Shown here in pieces: positions 43,298 through 52,295 of a stretch of DNA of 64,000 nucleotides. The notes under the pieces are model-generated. The model was not told where the DNA came from. It did not search any database and saw nothing but the letters and a program-made list of their open reading frames with translations. Origin of the DNA: Phaeocystidibacter marisrubri (GTDB taxonomy: Bacteria > Bacteroidota > Bacteroidia > Flavobacteriales > Schleiferiaceae); contig NZ_WBVQ01000001.1 in NCBI RefSeq assembly GCF_008933165.1, forward strand, positions 1,488,001 through 1,552,000. Reading direction: 5' to 3'. The stretch's first letter is position 1. Each line of letters begins with the position of its first letter. The translations under genes and the position numbers were made by a program.

Positions 43298-43418
43298 CCT
43301 TACGTTGTAATGGTTACAAAATAAACTATATATTCGTAAGGAACCGCCCGCTTATCAGCGAACGATTTGTGTGAAGTTGTATGTCAAGGCTCCGAAAACT
43401 CGGAGCCTTGTTTTTTTT
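43298..43418 (+). ncRNA. Candidate structured RNA or 3' UTR with terminator (1 of 2)
   Basis: Nested pairing is visible: CCTTACG (43298) with CGTAAGG (43335-43341), enclosing TTGTAA-TGG-TTACAA. Then comes ATTTGTGTGAAG (43365-43376) and a perfect 10-bp terminator stem AAGGCTCCGA/TCGGAGCCTT with T8 (43386-43418). There is no ORF. It could be the 3' UTR of the DUF4197 gene or a separate small RNA. The 12-mer recurs in the next candidate. Confidence 0.4.
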
Positions 43419-43708
43419 ATAACATTCCGAACAGAATCACACCCCTCATTGCTCTTCCTCAATATTTATGGGAGGTTGCTTTGATAGGACTAGTATCCAT
43501 ACAATAAGTAAGATGAGTAAAGAGTGGAGAATCAAATGCACAATGTAACCCATAGGTTAATTCATTCCGCAACAGCTTCAAAACTCAGCTGAATCTCGTA
43601 CTAAAATGCTTGTAAATTGGGAATTTAGAACAAATATCCACCCTTAAAACTTACATAACACTCTCTCCTCTTCACCTCTAACTCATCGAAAATTATCGTT
43701 GCTATAAA

Positions 43709-43862
43709 TACGTTTGTCGGTAAGCTTTCGTTAGTTAATTTTACAACGAGGGAATATATCAGATGTTAAATGATTAACCTCTCGCTCTGCATACCTCTCA
43801 AATCATGGCAGAGAAGAATTTGTGTGAAGGCAGTATGGTTCGCGACCTACTGCCTTTTTTTT
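43709..43862 (+). ncRNA. Candidate structured RNA with terminator (2 of 2)
   Basis: A -7-like TACGTTTG lies at 43709-43716. Downstream are a CTCTGC...GCAGAG hairpin (about 43785-43812), the motif ATTTGTGTGAAG (43818-43829), and a terminator AAGGCAGTA-T-GGT/ACC-TACTGCCTT with a T run (43827-43862). Only minute ORFs exist. It ends 56 bases before the barrel gene at 43919, so it is either an independent small RNA or a leader with a conditional terminator. Confidence 0.4.
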
Positions 43863-43918
43863 CTCTCATCTTCAATAGATTATAGTAACTTACAGTCTAC
43901 TAAATAATCTATTCCTCA

Positions 43919-44452
43919 ATGAAAAAGTTCATTTCTCTCTTTGCATTGTGCCTTTTCGGTTTCGCCGCCCATGCACAAATGTTCTCCTATGGTCCAGTTG
44001 CAGGCGTCGGTGCCAGCACGTACGCTTACGACGGAGGTACGGCATCTCCGCAACTAAGCTACCAAGTAGGGGGATTTGCTCGATTTAAACTGGCATTTCT
44101 CTATGTGCAGCCAGAAATTCTCTTCCAATCTCTTTCTTCCAAAGAAACAGACTTAGACCTTGTTCTGACACACAACCGTTTTGATGTGCCTGTAAATGTG
44201 GGTTGGAAATTCTTGATGTTCGATGTGAATACAGGCCCAATGCTCTCCATTCCACTTACCGCTAAATTGGACGACCTAGATGTAAAGGAGCAGTATGTGG
44301 GGGCATACCTTTCTTGGCAGCTTGGAGCAGGGGTTGAACTTGGCCCTATTCACGTAGGCGCACGTTATAGCTACGGTATTCAAGATGTAATTGAAGATTC
44401 CGATAAAACGAGATGGCACAACTTGTTTGCACACATAGAATATCAATTCTAA
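43919..44452 (+). CDS. Small outer-membrane beta-barrel protein
   Basis: A 177-residue protein with signal peptide (KKFISLFALCLFGFAAHAQ) and a barrel of about eight strands of the OMP_b-brl type: YGPVAGVGASTYAYDGG, QLSYQVGGFARFKLAFLYVQ, then PEILFQS, FDVPVNVGWKFLMFDVNTGP, GAGVELGPIHVGARYSYGIQ, ending in HIEYQF with a C-terminal Phe for BAM recognition. This resembles PorT-like and related small barrels but is not specific enough for a name. The candidate RNA with terminator at 43827-43862 lies directly upstream. Confidence 0.75.
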   Translation: MKKFISLFALCLFGFAAHAQMFSYGPVAGVGASTYAYDGGTASPQLSYQVGGFARFKLAFLYVQPEILFQSLSSKETDLDLVLTHNRFDVPVNVGWKFLMFDVNTGPMLSIPLTAKLDDLDVKEQYVGAYLSWQLGAGVELGPIHVGARYSYGIQDVIEDSDKTRWHNLFAHIEYQF

Positions 44453-44477
44453 GTGCACCAACTCAAGTTGTAAACTC

Positions 44478-44504
44478 TAAAGCCCGATTAACGTCGGGCT
44501 TTTT
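44478..44504. terminator. Bidirectional terminator overlapping the end of the next gene
   Basis: AAAGCCCGA-TTAACG-TCGGGCTTTTT. The stem overlaps the last codons of the convergent gene at 44488. Confidence 0.88.
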
Positions 44505-44928
44505 CACATTCTAAACTATAGGTAATCGGCCCACTCAGTATAGGCTCTCTATTCTCGGTTAATAGGATAACCACATGGAATACCCGAACTTTGCTTTCCT
44601 GTTCTACCTCTCCATCGCCATTGGTCGATTCGTGCTGAGAAGTGGAAATAATTTCCACCTGAAAGTCATTCGGATCCAATTCTTCCAATTTCAACTTTCC
44701 TCTCTCATCTAGAATAGCATCTGAACCTGTGGGATTGACGTTAGCTACAACACCGATTGTTAAGGAAATATCGTCTGAGAGATCTTCAATAGTTCCATTA
44801 TCATCCCAAATCTCAACCGCAGCAAAGTACTTCTCACCATTCATAGAGACACTAACGATAGTGGCATATTCGTCCGCAGAGGACCAAAGCGCACCCAATG
44901 AAAAGAGAATGGAAAGAAGTGACTTCAT
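44488..44928 (-). CDS. Secreted protein of unknown function
   Basis: A 146-residue protein with a short signal peptide (KSLLSILFSLGALWSSADE). The mature part looks like an all-beta, acidic domain (VSMNGEKYFAAVEIWDDNGT ... ISLTIGVVANVNPTG) and contains a single late Cys (SLECEKARR). The last codons form the left half of the terminator stem shared with the barrel gene, so gene end and transcription stop are built into the same sequence. No family recognised. Confidence 0.6.
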   Translation of the reverse strand: MKSLLSILFSLGALWSSADEYATIVSVSMNGEKYFAAVEIWDDNGTIEDLSDDISLTIGVVANVNPTGSDAILDERGKLKLEELDPNDFQVEIISTSQHESTNGDGEVEQESKVRVFHVVILLTENREPILSGPITYSLECEKARR

Positions 44929-45060
44929 GACATTGATTTAGACGGAAAGGTAAAAAATGAATACCATTCCCCTTTGTGAAAACATCTGAATAAGTCGCCG
45001 ACCTCTCTTGTGATGATTTCACGCTCCTCCCTATCTTCACCCCTTCAATAAGATGACGAC

Positions 45061-46065
45061 ATGAACATTTCAGAAGCCTATACAAAATCGATATCCCTGG
45101 TTGTAAGTGAACGAGCAGAAAAGGTCGTGGAAGTGGATCAATACGTGGTTGGTGACAACCAGGACTTCTTCACTCAAGCCCTTCTTCGCCATTTTAAAGC
45201 CGCAGATTTATTGCGCTTTGAGTTCACCCACCCTATCGATTTGAAGTACAATGTACTGTATGAAGCATCGAGGGCATTTTTTAAGGATGATGAATCAGCC
45301 AACTTTACGGAACTGATCTCCAAACACCTCGCAGAAGCATCTTCCCACCCTAACATCAAACCCGGCGATCTTGTTGTAGCCAAGTTTACAGAGATTGAAT
45401 ACGACGGCATCCCCTGTGAAGCGATCGGAATCTACAAGTTCGATTCTCGTCAGCGGATTTTGAGCGTCAACTCCTCTGGAGGAGTCCGATTAGAATCTGG
45501 AATTGGAACACAAAAGCCAGACAAGGCCTGCTTTATTATAGACGGAGGCGTGGAACCAACTCTTTTTATTCTGGACAACGACCAGAAGGATTCTGAATTC
45601 TGGACGCATAATTTCATCAACGCAAGACCTAAGTCGGAGGAAGCCAATTACACCTCTGAAATTATTTCAGCCACCAAAGATTTTGTCACCAAGAAGCTTC
45701 CCGAAGATTTTGTTGTTTCCAAGGTTGACCAAGTGGATCTGATGAAGCGATCTATGGATTACTTCAAAGAGGCAGAACAGTTCAACCAACACGAGTTTGA
45801 ACAAGCGGTATTGGTTGAAAACGACGTCATTGAATCCTACAGAGCTCATAAGTCACAGACCGCTGCAGAAAGCGGCATGGCTGTTCCCGAGTCTTTCTCT
45901 ATGGCAACAGCTGTGGTAAAGAAACAAGCGGGAAATTATAAGGGAGTGATTAAACTCGATAAGAACTTTCACATTTATGTTCATGGTGACCGATCGATGA
46001 TTGAATCGGGTACGGATGAAAATGGAAGAAAATTCTACAAGCTCTACTACGACAAAGAAGAGTGA
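45061..46065 (+). CDS. Nucleoid-associated protein, NdpA/YejK family
   Basis: The 334-residue cytoplasmic protein matches the 37-kDa nucleoid-associated family: SLVVSERAEKVVEVDQYVVG, FTELISKHLAEASSHPNIKP, LVVAKFTEIEYDGIPCEAIG, IGIYKFDSRQ, and a C-terminal NFHIYVHGDRSMIESGTDEN motif. Relatives bind DNA and are found with the nucleoid; their role is poorly known. In Bacteroidota the gene usually stands alone, as here. Length matches the family (about 335). A terminator follows at 46154. Confidence 0.85.
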   Translation: MNISEAYTKSISLVVSERAEKVVEVDQYVVGDNQDFFTQALLRHFKAADLLRFEFTHPIDLKYNVLYEASRAFFKDDESANFTELISKHLAEASSHPNIKPGDLVVAKFTEIEYDGIPCEAIGIYKFDSRQRILSVNSSGGVRLESGIGTQKPDKACFIIDGGVEPTLFILDNDQKDSEFWTHNFINARPKSEEANYTSEIISATKDFVTKKLPEDFVVSKVDQVDLMKRSMDYFKEAEQFNQHEFEQAVLVENDVIESYRAHKSQTAAESGMAVPESFSMATAVVKKQAGNYKGVIKLDKNFHIYVHGDRSMIESGTDENGRKFYKLYYDKEE

Positions 46066-46153
46066 TGATTAGAGAAAACAAGTGAACGCTATCCTACATT
46101 CTTTCGCGAATTTAAATAGCAGACTCAGCCACGTAAAAAGGGTGTTTATAAAG

Positions 46154-46184
46154 AAAGTCCAAGCTAAGACAGCTTGGACTTTTT
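46154..46184 (+). terminator. Rho-independent terminator
   Basis: AAAGTCCAAGCT-AAGAC-AGCTTGGACTTTTT, a perfect 12-bp stem behind the nucleoid-associated protein gene. Confidence 0.9.
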
Positions 46185-46517
46185 CTTTCGCGCAGTTTCA
46201 CTTCTATCAATTCTCCTTTATTCTGTGTTTAGTTAATTGACTGTTTAATTAAAATGTATGGGAAGAAAGTAGCTCAGAGAACGCGGCTTCCTTCCGCATA
46301 CATCTAAAAGTGTAGAGCGAGACACAACCTAATAAAGACACAACCCAAAGGCCACATCGTAAGTCGGAATTTGAAGTGTTGCCAAACACGGTTCAAAAAC
46401 AATAACGGCTCAATTCTCTTACTCCCAGCAAGTATAACCAATCGGTTGTAAGTACTTACTGACACTCGTTACGATATTAGCTGAAATAGCTCGATGATTC
46501 CACCGGACTTCGAGTTG
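46185..46517. other. Intergenic region with a long imperfect hairpin
   Basis: No gene seen. ATGTATGGGAAGAAAG (46254-46269) and CTTCCTTCCGCATACAT (46287-46303) can pair along nearly their full length around a 17-base loop. GTAAGTACTTAC (46448-46459) is a perfect 12-bp palindrome. Either may be an RNA structure or a protein site; nothing more can be said. Confidence 0.4.
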
Positions 46518-47171
46518 TTAAATTTGGCCATATTGAGCCGCAATCAGTCGAAGATCATTGATGGAATCTGCCCCCAACTTTCGAGCGATACGCGTGCGGA
46601 AACTCCCAACAGTATTCACTTCAATAAAGAGTTCAACAGCAATGTCGCGATAGGATTTCCCCAGAATCAACAACTTAAACACTTGAATTTCTCGAGGCGT
46701 CAATCGTTCAAAAGGATCTTCAGTATGGGAGAAATTATTCACCGACAAACGAGAATCAATATACTTCTCTCCGTTTAGTACCAGTCGGATTGCCAAGGCC
46801 AATTCATCGTTCCCTGCCATCTTCCCTACAAATCCACTAGCACCCATATTCATATAGCGGGTTAAGGTAGAACTATGGCTGAGCCCCGTAAGAATCAGCA
46901 CTTTGAGCCAACTGTAATCACGACGGAGTCGAACAATTAGGTTTTCAGTATTCGTATTTGGAATACCTAAATCCATTATTAACAAATCGTAAGACTCTCC
47001 CCGCTTCAGCGCATTGAGAAAGTCATTCCCACAAGAATAATGGTCGAGGACTTTAAATCCCCAGTCTTCCAAATGATGCCGCATACCCTCTACCACAATC
47101 AAGTGATCCTCTAAAACTGCAAGTCTTTTCTTTCTGGTATTCATAGGTCTCTTCGGTTTGATTCTATTCAC
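46518..47171 (-). CDS. LuxR/NarL-type response regulator
   Basis: The 217-residue protein has a receiver domain (residues about 15-130: LAVLEDHLIVVEG with acidic pair Glu21/Asp22, phospho-acceptor Asp67 in LLIMDLGIP, Lys in GFVGKMAG) and a LuxR-type helix-turn-helix at 153-217 (LTPREIQVFKLLILGKSYRD, EVNTVGSFRTRIARKLGA). An alternative ATG at 47144 would remove nine basic residues. It lies 21 bases after the histidine kinase gene on the same strand, so the two form a two-component pair. Targets are unknown; TACGTA-type dyads upstream of nearby T9SS cargo genes are candidates. Confidence 0.9.
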   Translation of the reverse strand: MNRIKPKRPMNTRKKRLAVLEDHLIVVEGMRHHLEDWGFKVLDHYSCGNDFLNALKRGESYDLLIMDLGIPNTNTENLIVRLRRDYSWLKVLILTGLSHSSTLTRYMNMGASGFVGKMAGNDELALAIRLVLNGEKYIDSRLSVNNFSHTEDPFERLTPREIQVFKLLILGKSYRDIAVELFIEVNTVGSFRTRIARKLGADSINDLRLIAAQYGQI

Positions 47172-47191
47172 TTTTGCTTCTTATCCGCAGA

Positions 47192-48322
47192 TTATTCCTC
47201 TAGCTCGAAACCAGAAATGAACACCCGTGTCCCTTTGCCTAGTTCCGACTCAAACTGCATCTCTCCTCCCAATCGATGAACGTACTTCAAAGCAGCACTG
47301 ATTCCCAGTCCTAATCCACGTTCTCCTTTCGTGCCCATCATGGAGTCTACTCTGCCTGTTGTCTGGATGGCCCTTAATTGATCCGGATCCATTCCCACTC
47401 CGTTATCCTCAACTACTACATGAAGCACCCTTCTTTGTCGATAAGCCGAAAGTCGCACGTGACCGCCACTGCTGAACTTCACAGCATTGACCACCACATT
47501 TCGCAACACAATGGAAACCATTCGATTATCACTATTCACTTGAATAGACGGGGAGATGGCATTGATGAGTTCAACCTCCTTATGTATCGCCATCAACTTT
47601 ATACTATTCAGAATAAAATCTACGGAGGTCCGCAGTTGAAAGAACTCAGACCGAGGAACGATGAGACATTCCTTATCGGATGACCATTCCAACAACTCTT
47701 CTAAAGTACCTTGAAGATTGATGGCACTTGCAAGCGCTTCACGATGACATTGCATCTTGCTCTCACCTTTGAATGATGGGTTTTGATTCAATTCCAAATA
47801 CTGACGAATGGCCCAAATAGGACTTCGCAAATCATGCCCAAGAATAGAAAGCAGTTCTTTCCTCTTCTCATCCATAGCCCTCAGCTGCTGATTCTGCCGA
47901 TCCACCTCTTCCATACTCCTCGCCAGCTTATTTCGGACCGAATTCAAACGAATGGTCATGATGATGAGCACAAGAATAAAAGGCACAGCCATCCATATCA
48001 CATTTCGCTGTATCAGGTTTTGACCGTTGTACGCAACGGCCTTTCTCTGGAATGATTGAAAGGTGTTTGGAAGATCGAAAAGAGAAATCGTTCCAAAAAA
48101 TGACAAGAATGGAGAAGCGACAGGCGACAACATTCCCTTCAACAAAGGCGAAAGTATGGGAACATAAGGTATAGGAAGATGATTGTCCGCTCCATATTCA
48201 ATGGAAACAGTACAACCCTCCGCCTGTACAAACCATGTGCAAGTAGGCCATCTACTACCTGCTAGCACACTCAAACTACTGAACATCAACGCGAACGCGC
48301 AAACTAGCTTCGTTCTCTTCAC
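47192..48322 (-). CDS. Membrane sensor histidine kinase with a minimal periplasmic domain
   Basis: A 376-residue protein: signal peptide or first membrane segment (VCAFALMFSSLSVLAG), a periplasmic part of only about 80 residues with three Cys (two near WPTCTWFVQAEGC), a membrane helix at 107-124 (NVIWMAVPFILVLIIMTIRL), a coiled-coil linker, a HisKA domain with His163 in LGHDLRSPIWAIRQYL, and an ATPase domain with NVVVNAVKFS, DNGVGMD and GLGLGIS. The sensor region has no known fold. It is the first gene of the operon with the response regulator. HisKA kinases pair less often with NarL-type regulators, which more usually have HisKA_3 partners. Confidence 0.88.
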   Translation of the reverse strand: MKRTKLVCAFALMFSSLSVLAGSRWPTCTWFVQAEGCTVSIEYGADNHLPIPYVPILSPLLKGMLSPVASPFLSFFGTISLFDLPNTFQSFQRKAVAYNGQNLIQRNVIWMAVPFILVLIIMTIRLNSVRNKLARSMEEVDRQNQQLRAMDEKRKELLSILGHDLRSPIWAIRQYLELNQNPSFKGESKMQCHREALASAINLQGTLEELLEWSSDKECLIVPRSEFFQLRTSVDFILNSIKLMAIHKEVELINAISPSIQVNSDNRMVSIVLRNVVVNAVKFSSGGHVRLSAYRQRRVLHVVVEDNGVGMDPDQLRAIQTTGRVDSMMGTKGERGLGLGISAALKYVHRLGGEMQFESELGKGTRVFISGFELEE

Positions 48323-48475
48323 TTTCCCTTGTAATGGGTGCTTGGCAACACACCAAAAAAGTAGGAATTATTACCGATTAAATGGACAAAACCACAATAG
48401 ATTCTGAACGCTTACACAAATCTGTTCAGGATTGATAGTAGCCTCGTGCTCATTCAACGCATGTAAAACGCCCAT

Positions 48476-48507
48476 AAAAAAAGCCGACCCATTTCTGAGT
48501 CGGCTCT
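48476..48507 (-). terminator. Terminator behind the T9SS cargo gene at 48527
   Basis: Minus strand GAGCCGAC...GTCGGCTTTTTTTT, with an AAGCCGAC/GTCGGCT stem (48481-48505), 20 bases after the stop codon. Confidence 0.85.
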
Positions 48508-48526
48508 TGGACACACACTTATCTAA

Positions 48527-50221
48527 TTAATGCGTCACTACAACTTCTTTGGTAAGTCTTTTACCGTTTTCAGTCTCAAAAACAAACCAGTACACACCTG
48601 AAGCCATGGAGGATGTGCTGAAATTCATTTGACCTTCTGACAGTTTCATTTCTTTAACCGTTTGGCCATTTTGATTAACCACTCTCAATTGAGTTTCACC
48701 CGAAACAGCAATATCAATGGTCACAGAATGGTCGGCTGGATTTGGATAGACATCCCCCAACTCGATAGCTGCTCTTTCACCTGGAAGACCAAGCATAATC
48801 TGACTGGAAGAAAGCTCTACTCCATTTTGATACGGAGCAAAAGCACTGCCATTTTGCGTTCCTAGGCTCATCTTGCTAAATCCTGAATTGGTGAGCTTAG
48901 ATCGATACTCATACGAACAAAGACCATTGTCGTACGACACGGTATAAACCACTACGTAACACTTTAAAGAACTCAATCCAGAATTGTCATTGAACGTAGA
49001 CGTAGTATATGATACGCTTACAGGCTGAGGGTTGGTCAACTCATTTAGAATCGTCTTATCTCCTTCATCACAATTGGCCGCTTCATAGATCACCCAAGAG
49101 TGCGTAATTCCAGTCCCTGAAATACTGCTTGAACCATCAATCTGAACTGTGCCATTTCCATTGTCTGTAATGGTAGCAGATAGAGAACTACCCAAACCCT
49201 CCAATGAAGGATAGATGGTAACAACCTTCGTAAAGTTATAGACCTTGCAGTTACATGTCACTTGCAAACTGATTGTTACTTGACCAGAGGTAGTACCCCA
49301 GCTATTCACATTGATCGAGTTGGTCCCTTGGCCAGTGAACGTAACACCCGCTGGAAGTGACCATACATAGTCAGCAGAAGAAGAACCGTTAAAACTGTAG
49401 CTATTGGAATTCAATCCTGCTGTACAAATCGTGCCTGGACCTACAATCTCATCACCAATACAGCAATCATCTTCGGTATAACAATTCTTGATACAGGTGT
49501 TGTCAATGGTCCCTGTCATCTCACGATCGAATGTACCTGAAGGTGAGTTGGAGTGCTGAATATATCTCAAATTAGAAATATCCCCCTCGATATCGAAACA
49601 ACTGCTGTAAATCTCCGCTGCTGGCTCTTGTTCTTCATCAAACAAGGTCACCCTCCCCTTATCGGGCCCCAATCGCTCCAAACGAACACTGTACAAATTG
49701 TTCAAAAGCAAAAAAGAGGATTCACAACCTGTTACGGGAGTATTCGCCCCATCCTTTAGCTTCACTTGCATCTTCATGTCTGATGCACCCGCACCAGTAC
49801 CATCTACCAATTGAATAACAATGGCATCATTATCCGATCTAACGCTGTTCTCATCTTCAATCCAATTGAGGTTATTTTCTGTGAGAGCAAGAATAGAATG
49901 CCCAATGGTTCTTCCATTCGCTACATCGAGTCCATCGCCTACTCCCGTCACTTCAAATTCAAAATCCACTACAAAGTTTTCGCATAAGTCAACATTTAGA
50001 TCGCGATAAACCCGAGTATCATTCGGTCCGTCAATTGCATTGATAAATTGAACTTGTCCACCGCTAACTTGAATTCGCGATGGAGATGCCAAGCCAGATG
50101 TAGTAACATCTACCTCAGTCCAATTCAGCGGATCGTTGTACAAAAACTCATGGGTACATGTTTGCCCATAAGTCGCTAATCCTGAGAACAGCAAACCTGC
50201 TGAGAGAAAAAGATTTTTCAT
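48527..50221 (-). CDS. T9SS-exported protein with lectin-like and PKD-like regions
   Basis: The 564-residue protein has a signal peptide (LFLSAGLLFSGLATYGQ), an N-terminal beta-rich domain of about 220 residues resembling a concanavalin-A-like fold (DPLNWTEVDVTTSGLASPSR, GTGAGASDMKMQVKL), a Cys cluster (CIKNCYTEDDCCIGDEIVGP), PKD/Ig-like repeats (ADYVWSLPAGVTFTGQGTNS) and a type A sorting domain (VYPNPADHSVTIDIAVSG ... GVYWFVFETENGKRLTKEVV). Export across the outer membrane by T9SS is expected. It reads away from the histidine kinase region, 205 bases upstream of the kinase start on the same strand. Ligand unknown. Confidence 0.82.
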   Translation of the reverse strand: MKNLFLSAGLLFSGLATYGQTCTHEFLYNDPLNWTEVDVTTSGLASPSRIQVSGGQVQFINAIDGPNDTRVYRDLNVDLCENFVVDFEFEVTGVGDGLDVANGRTIGHSILALTENNLNWIEDENSVRSDNDAIVIQLVDGTGAGASDMKMQVKLKDGANTPVTGCESSFLLLNNLYSVRLERLGPDKGRVTLFDEEQEPAAEIYSSCFDIEGDISNLRYIQHSNSPSGTFDREMTGTIDNTCIKNCYTEDDCCIGDEIVGPGTICTAGLNSNSYSFNGSSSADYVWSLPAGVTFTGQGTNSINVNSWGTTSGQVTISLQVTCNCKVYNFTKVVTIYPSLEGLGSSLSATITDNGNGTVQIDGSSSISGTGITHSWVIYEAANCDEGDKTILNELTNPQPVSVSYTTSTFNDNSGLSSLKCYVVVYTVSYDNGLCSYEYRSKLTNSGFSKMSLGTQNGSAFAPYQNGVELSSSQIMLGLPGERAAIELGDVYPNPADHSVTIDIAVSGETQLRVVNQNGQTVKEMKLSEGQMNFSTSSMASGVYWFVFETENGKRLTKEVVVTH

Positions 50222-50278
50222 TGAAAAAAAATTAAATGAACAAATCGGATATCACCCCCAAGATGATAATCCATAAAG

Positions 50279-50317
50279 AACATAGCAGCCATCCATTCTC
50301 TCGACAGCTGCTATGTT
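50279..50317 (-). terminator. Hairpin behind the T9SS cargo gene at 50329
   Basis: AACATAGCAGC (50279-50289) and GCTGCTATGTT (50307-50317) form a perfect 11-bp stem followed on the minus strand by CTTT. Confidence 0.75.
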
Positions 50318-50328
50318 TACTTTTATAC

Positions 50329-51690
50329 TTATTGAATGATTAGACGTTCTGAATGTGTAGTTCCTCCAGCCGTCCATCTCACTAGGTACACTCCAGATGG
50401 GTGGTTCGAAACATCCAAGCGATGCGTTTCACTAGGTAGGATCTCCATGTTCTCCATCACTTGCCCCATTGCCGATACGAGAGTCATTTGAATCGATTGA
50501 TCGGTTGTATTCTCGATAGTTACATGATCACCTGCTGGATTCGGGAAGAAAGTCACATCGTCGTTAAACGCTGTACCTGCTACCTCTTCCTTCTTACAAC
50601 CTGAAATATCGTACTCAAAATTCATCAAGCGAGTCCCACTGCTCACCACATCGGTATAAAGAATTTCACCATCATTGATCCATACTGGAGAAGGACTCGT
50701 TACCACTCTAGGGTTTACAAGAAAATCGTTCCATGTACCGCCAGAGTAGTAAATGTTTCTAACCTGATTGTTAGATGCAACGAAGACCATTTTACCATCT
50801 CCATACGTCATGCTCATCACATGACCTTGAGCGGCGTAAGATCCTACGATAGACCATGGGCGGTCTCTATCTCCCGGTGAACCCGCGTTGAAGTAAACGA
50901 TGCGTCCGTCACTTCTACGGTAGTACACATCACTGTTATCTGCCACCACAATAGGCGAATTCACAGCGTCTGGAGCAAAATCTGGTACTCCCGGAAGATT
51001 ATTACTCGGGTCGTTGTCATGTGGCCATCTAATCAGAGTCCATCCCGTAAAATACCCAGGAGCGAGAGAATAGTACAGGTAACTGATTGATCCTCCATCG
51101 TATGAAAACCAAATGCGCTCCTGATTATCCACAACCAAGTCTGTTACATCATCAAAGGCGAGAAAAACTCCGTTGTAATGCTGGAATAGATTCAAATTGA
51201 GGAGTTGATAAGATCCACCCATGGAAAGGATATACATCTTACCATCTGACCCGATATAGTAAATCTTGTTATCTGAACTCGAATACGCAATTTGAGAATT
51301 CGATCGAACCAATGGGGCAGAAGAATTGAAGACAGAAGTCGTCCATCCACTTGCAGTCCAATACGTCTTGTAGATCTTATTGTCCGTTCCTACATAATAA
51401 AGATCAGAAGAGGTAGGATGCTTCAAAAACCTAGTACCTGATCTTACAGGCTGCGAACTGTTGTCTAGCACACCGTACATCCAAGTACCTCCAAAGATGT
51501 TGGCAAGTCTCTTTGTAGAGTTATCCACGTAGAAGTATTTGTCGCCAGAATGCATTGCATTATTCGTAGCGCTTACGGTTGGATTTGAATTCGAATAGGG
51601 ATAAGAGGCAATCCATCCACACTGTGCAAAAGTGTACATAGAGCTCAGTAGAAATGTAGAGAGTAGCCCCACACGTAAAATACGTTTCAT
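50329..51690 (-). CDS. T9SS-exported beta-propeller-like (lectin-type repeat) protein
   Basis: The 453-residue protein has a signal peptide ending ...SMYTFAQ and about six to seven repeats centred on [D/N]-N-K-I-Y-Y-I-G-[S/T]-D (YYVGTDNKIYKTYWTASGWT, YSSSDNKIYYIGSDGKMYIL, VYYRRSDGRIVYFNAGSPGD), typical of tachylectin- or fucose-lectin-like propellers. The end is a type A sorting domain (VTFFPNPAGDHVTIEN ... SGVYLVRWTAGGTTHSERLI). It is probably a secreted carbohydrate-binding or adhesin-like protein. It diverges from the cargo gene at 52296 across a 605-bp region with TACGTA sites. Confidence 0.82.
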   Translation of the reverse strand: MKRILRVGLLSTFLLSSMYTFAQCGWIASYPYSNSNPTVSATNNAMHSGDKYFYVDNSTKRLANIFGGTWMYGVLDNSSQPVRSGTRFLKHPTSSDLYYVGTDNKIYKTYWTASGWTTSVFNSSAPLVRSNSQIAYSSSDNKIYYIGSDGKMYILSMGGSYQLLNLNLFQHYNGVFLAFDDVTDLVVDNQERIWFSYDGGSISYLYYSLAPGYFTGWTLIRWPHDNDPSNNLPGVPDFAPDAVNSPIVVADNSDVYYRRSDGRIVYFNAGSPGDRDRPWSIVGSYAAQGHVMSMTYGDGKMVFVASNNQVRNIYYSGGTWNDFLVNPRVVTSPSPVWINDGEILYTDVVSSGTRLMNFEYDISGCKKEEVAGTAFNDDVTFFPNPAGDHVTIENTTDQSIQMTLVSAMGQVMENMEILPSETHRLDVSNHPSGVYLVRWTAGGTTHSERLIIQ

Positions 51691-52295
51691 TGAGATTGAT
51701 TTTGATTAGTAGTATTCATTAACACAATCTGATTAGGCCTATCAACTGCGCTAAATGAATGTACAAACTCGAATCTTCAATGCGTAAATACCATACTATA
51801 AAATAGTACGTATATTATTAGGTTTTTTTTTATGATTTTACGCGATGACCACCACTATCCCACGCATCCCCAAACACAGCGGCGCTTTGAGTTTATTTGG
51901 ACATACATAACCACCCCATACATTCTGTAAAGAAGAATACAACTCACTCGTAACCAACATCTATTAGTTGAAATTTATTTTGTGCGAATTCTCTTACAAG
52001 TGATATCGAATATCATCGATTTCCCTCATCGATGAAGCCATGAGAGCAAGCCTAGCTTTATAATGTGTATAGATTTTGAGACCTGATTTTATGTAGTATG
52101 ATTCCTACAAAAACAGAGATATCTATATGATATACGTATTTCTACGTACAAATATAGTATAAATACGTATTTGTTTATGATTTTTCGATAGTTACATTTG
52201 ACACTAATTCAATGATTCATAGGCGTAGAGAGACCTATATATTACTATACCATCTACGGCTAGTTTCTCAATTTCTCAACTATCAATACTTACTT
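51691..52295. promoter_or_regulatory. Long divergent regulatory region between two T9SS cargo genes
   Basis: No gene in 605 bases. Visible sites are the inverted repeat TACTAT-AAA-ATAGTA (51794-51808) running into TACGTA (51807-51812), the dyad TACGTA-TTTC-TACGTA (52133-52148), and a further TACGTA at 52164-52169. The dyad ends 147 bases before the ATG at 52296. AT content is high. These look like operator sites for a shared regulator. Confidence 0.55.
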
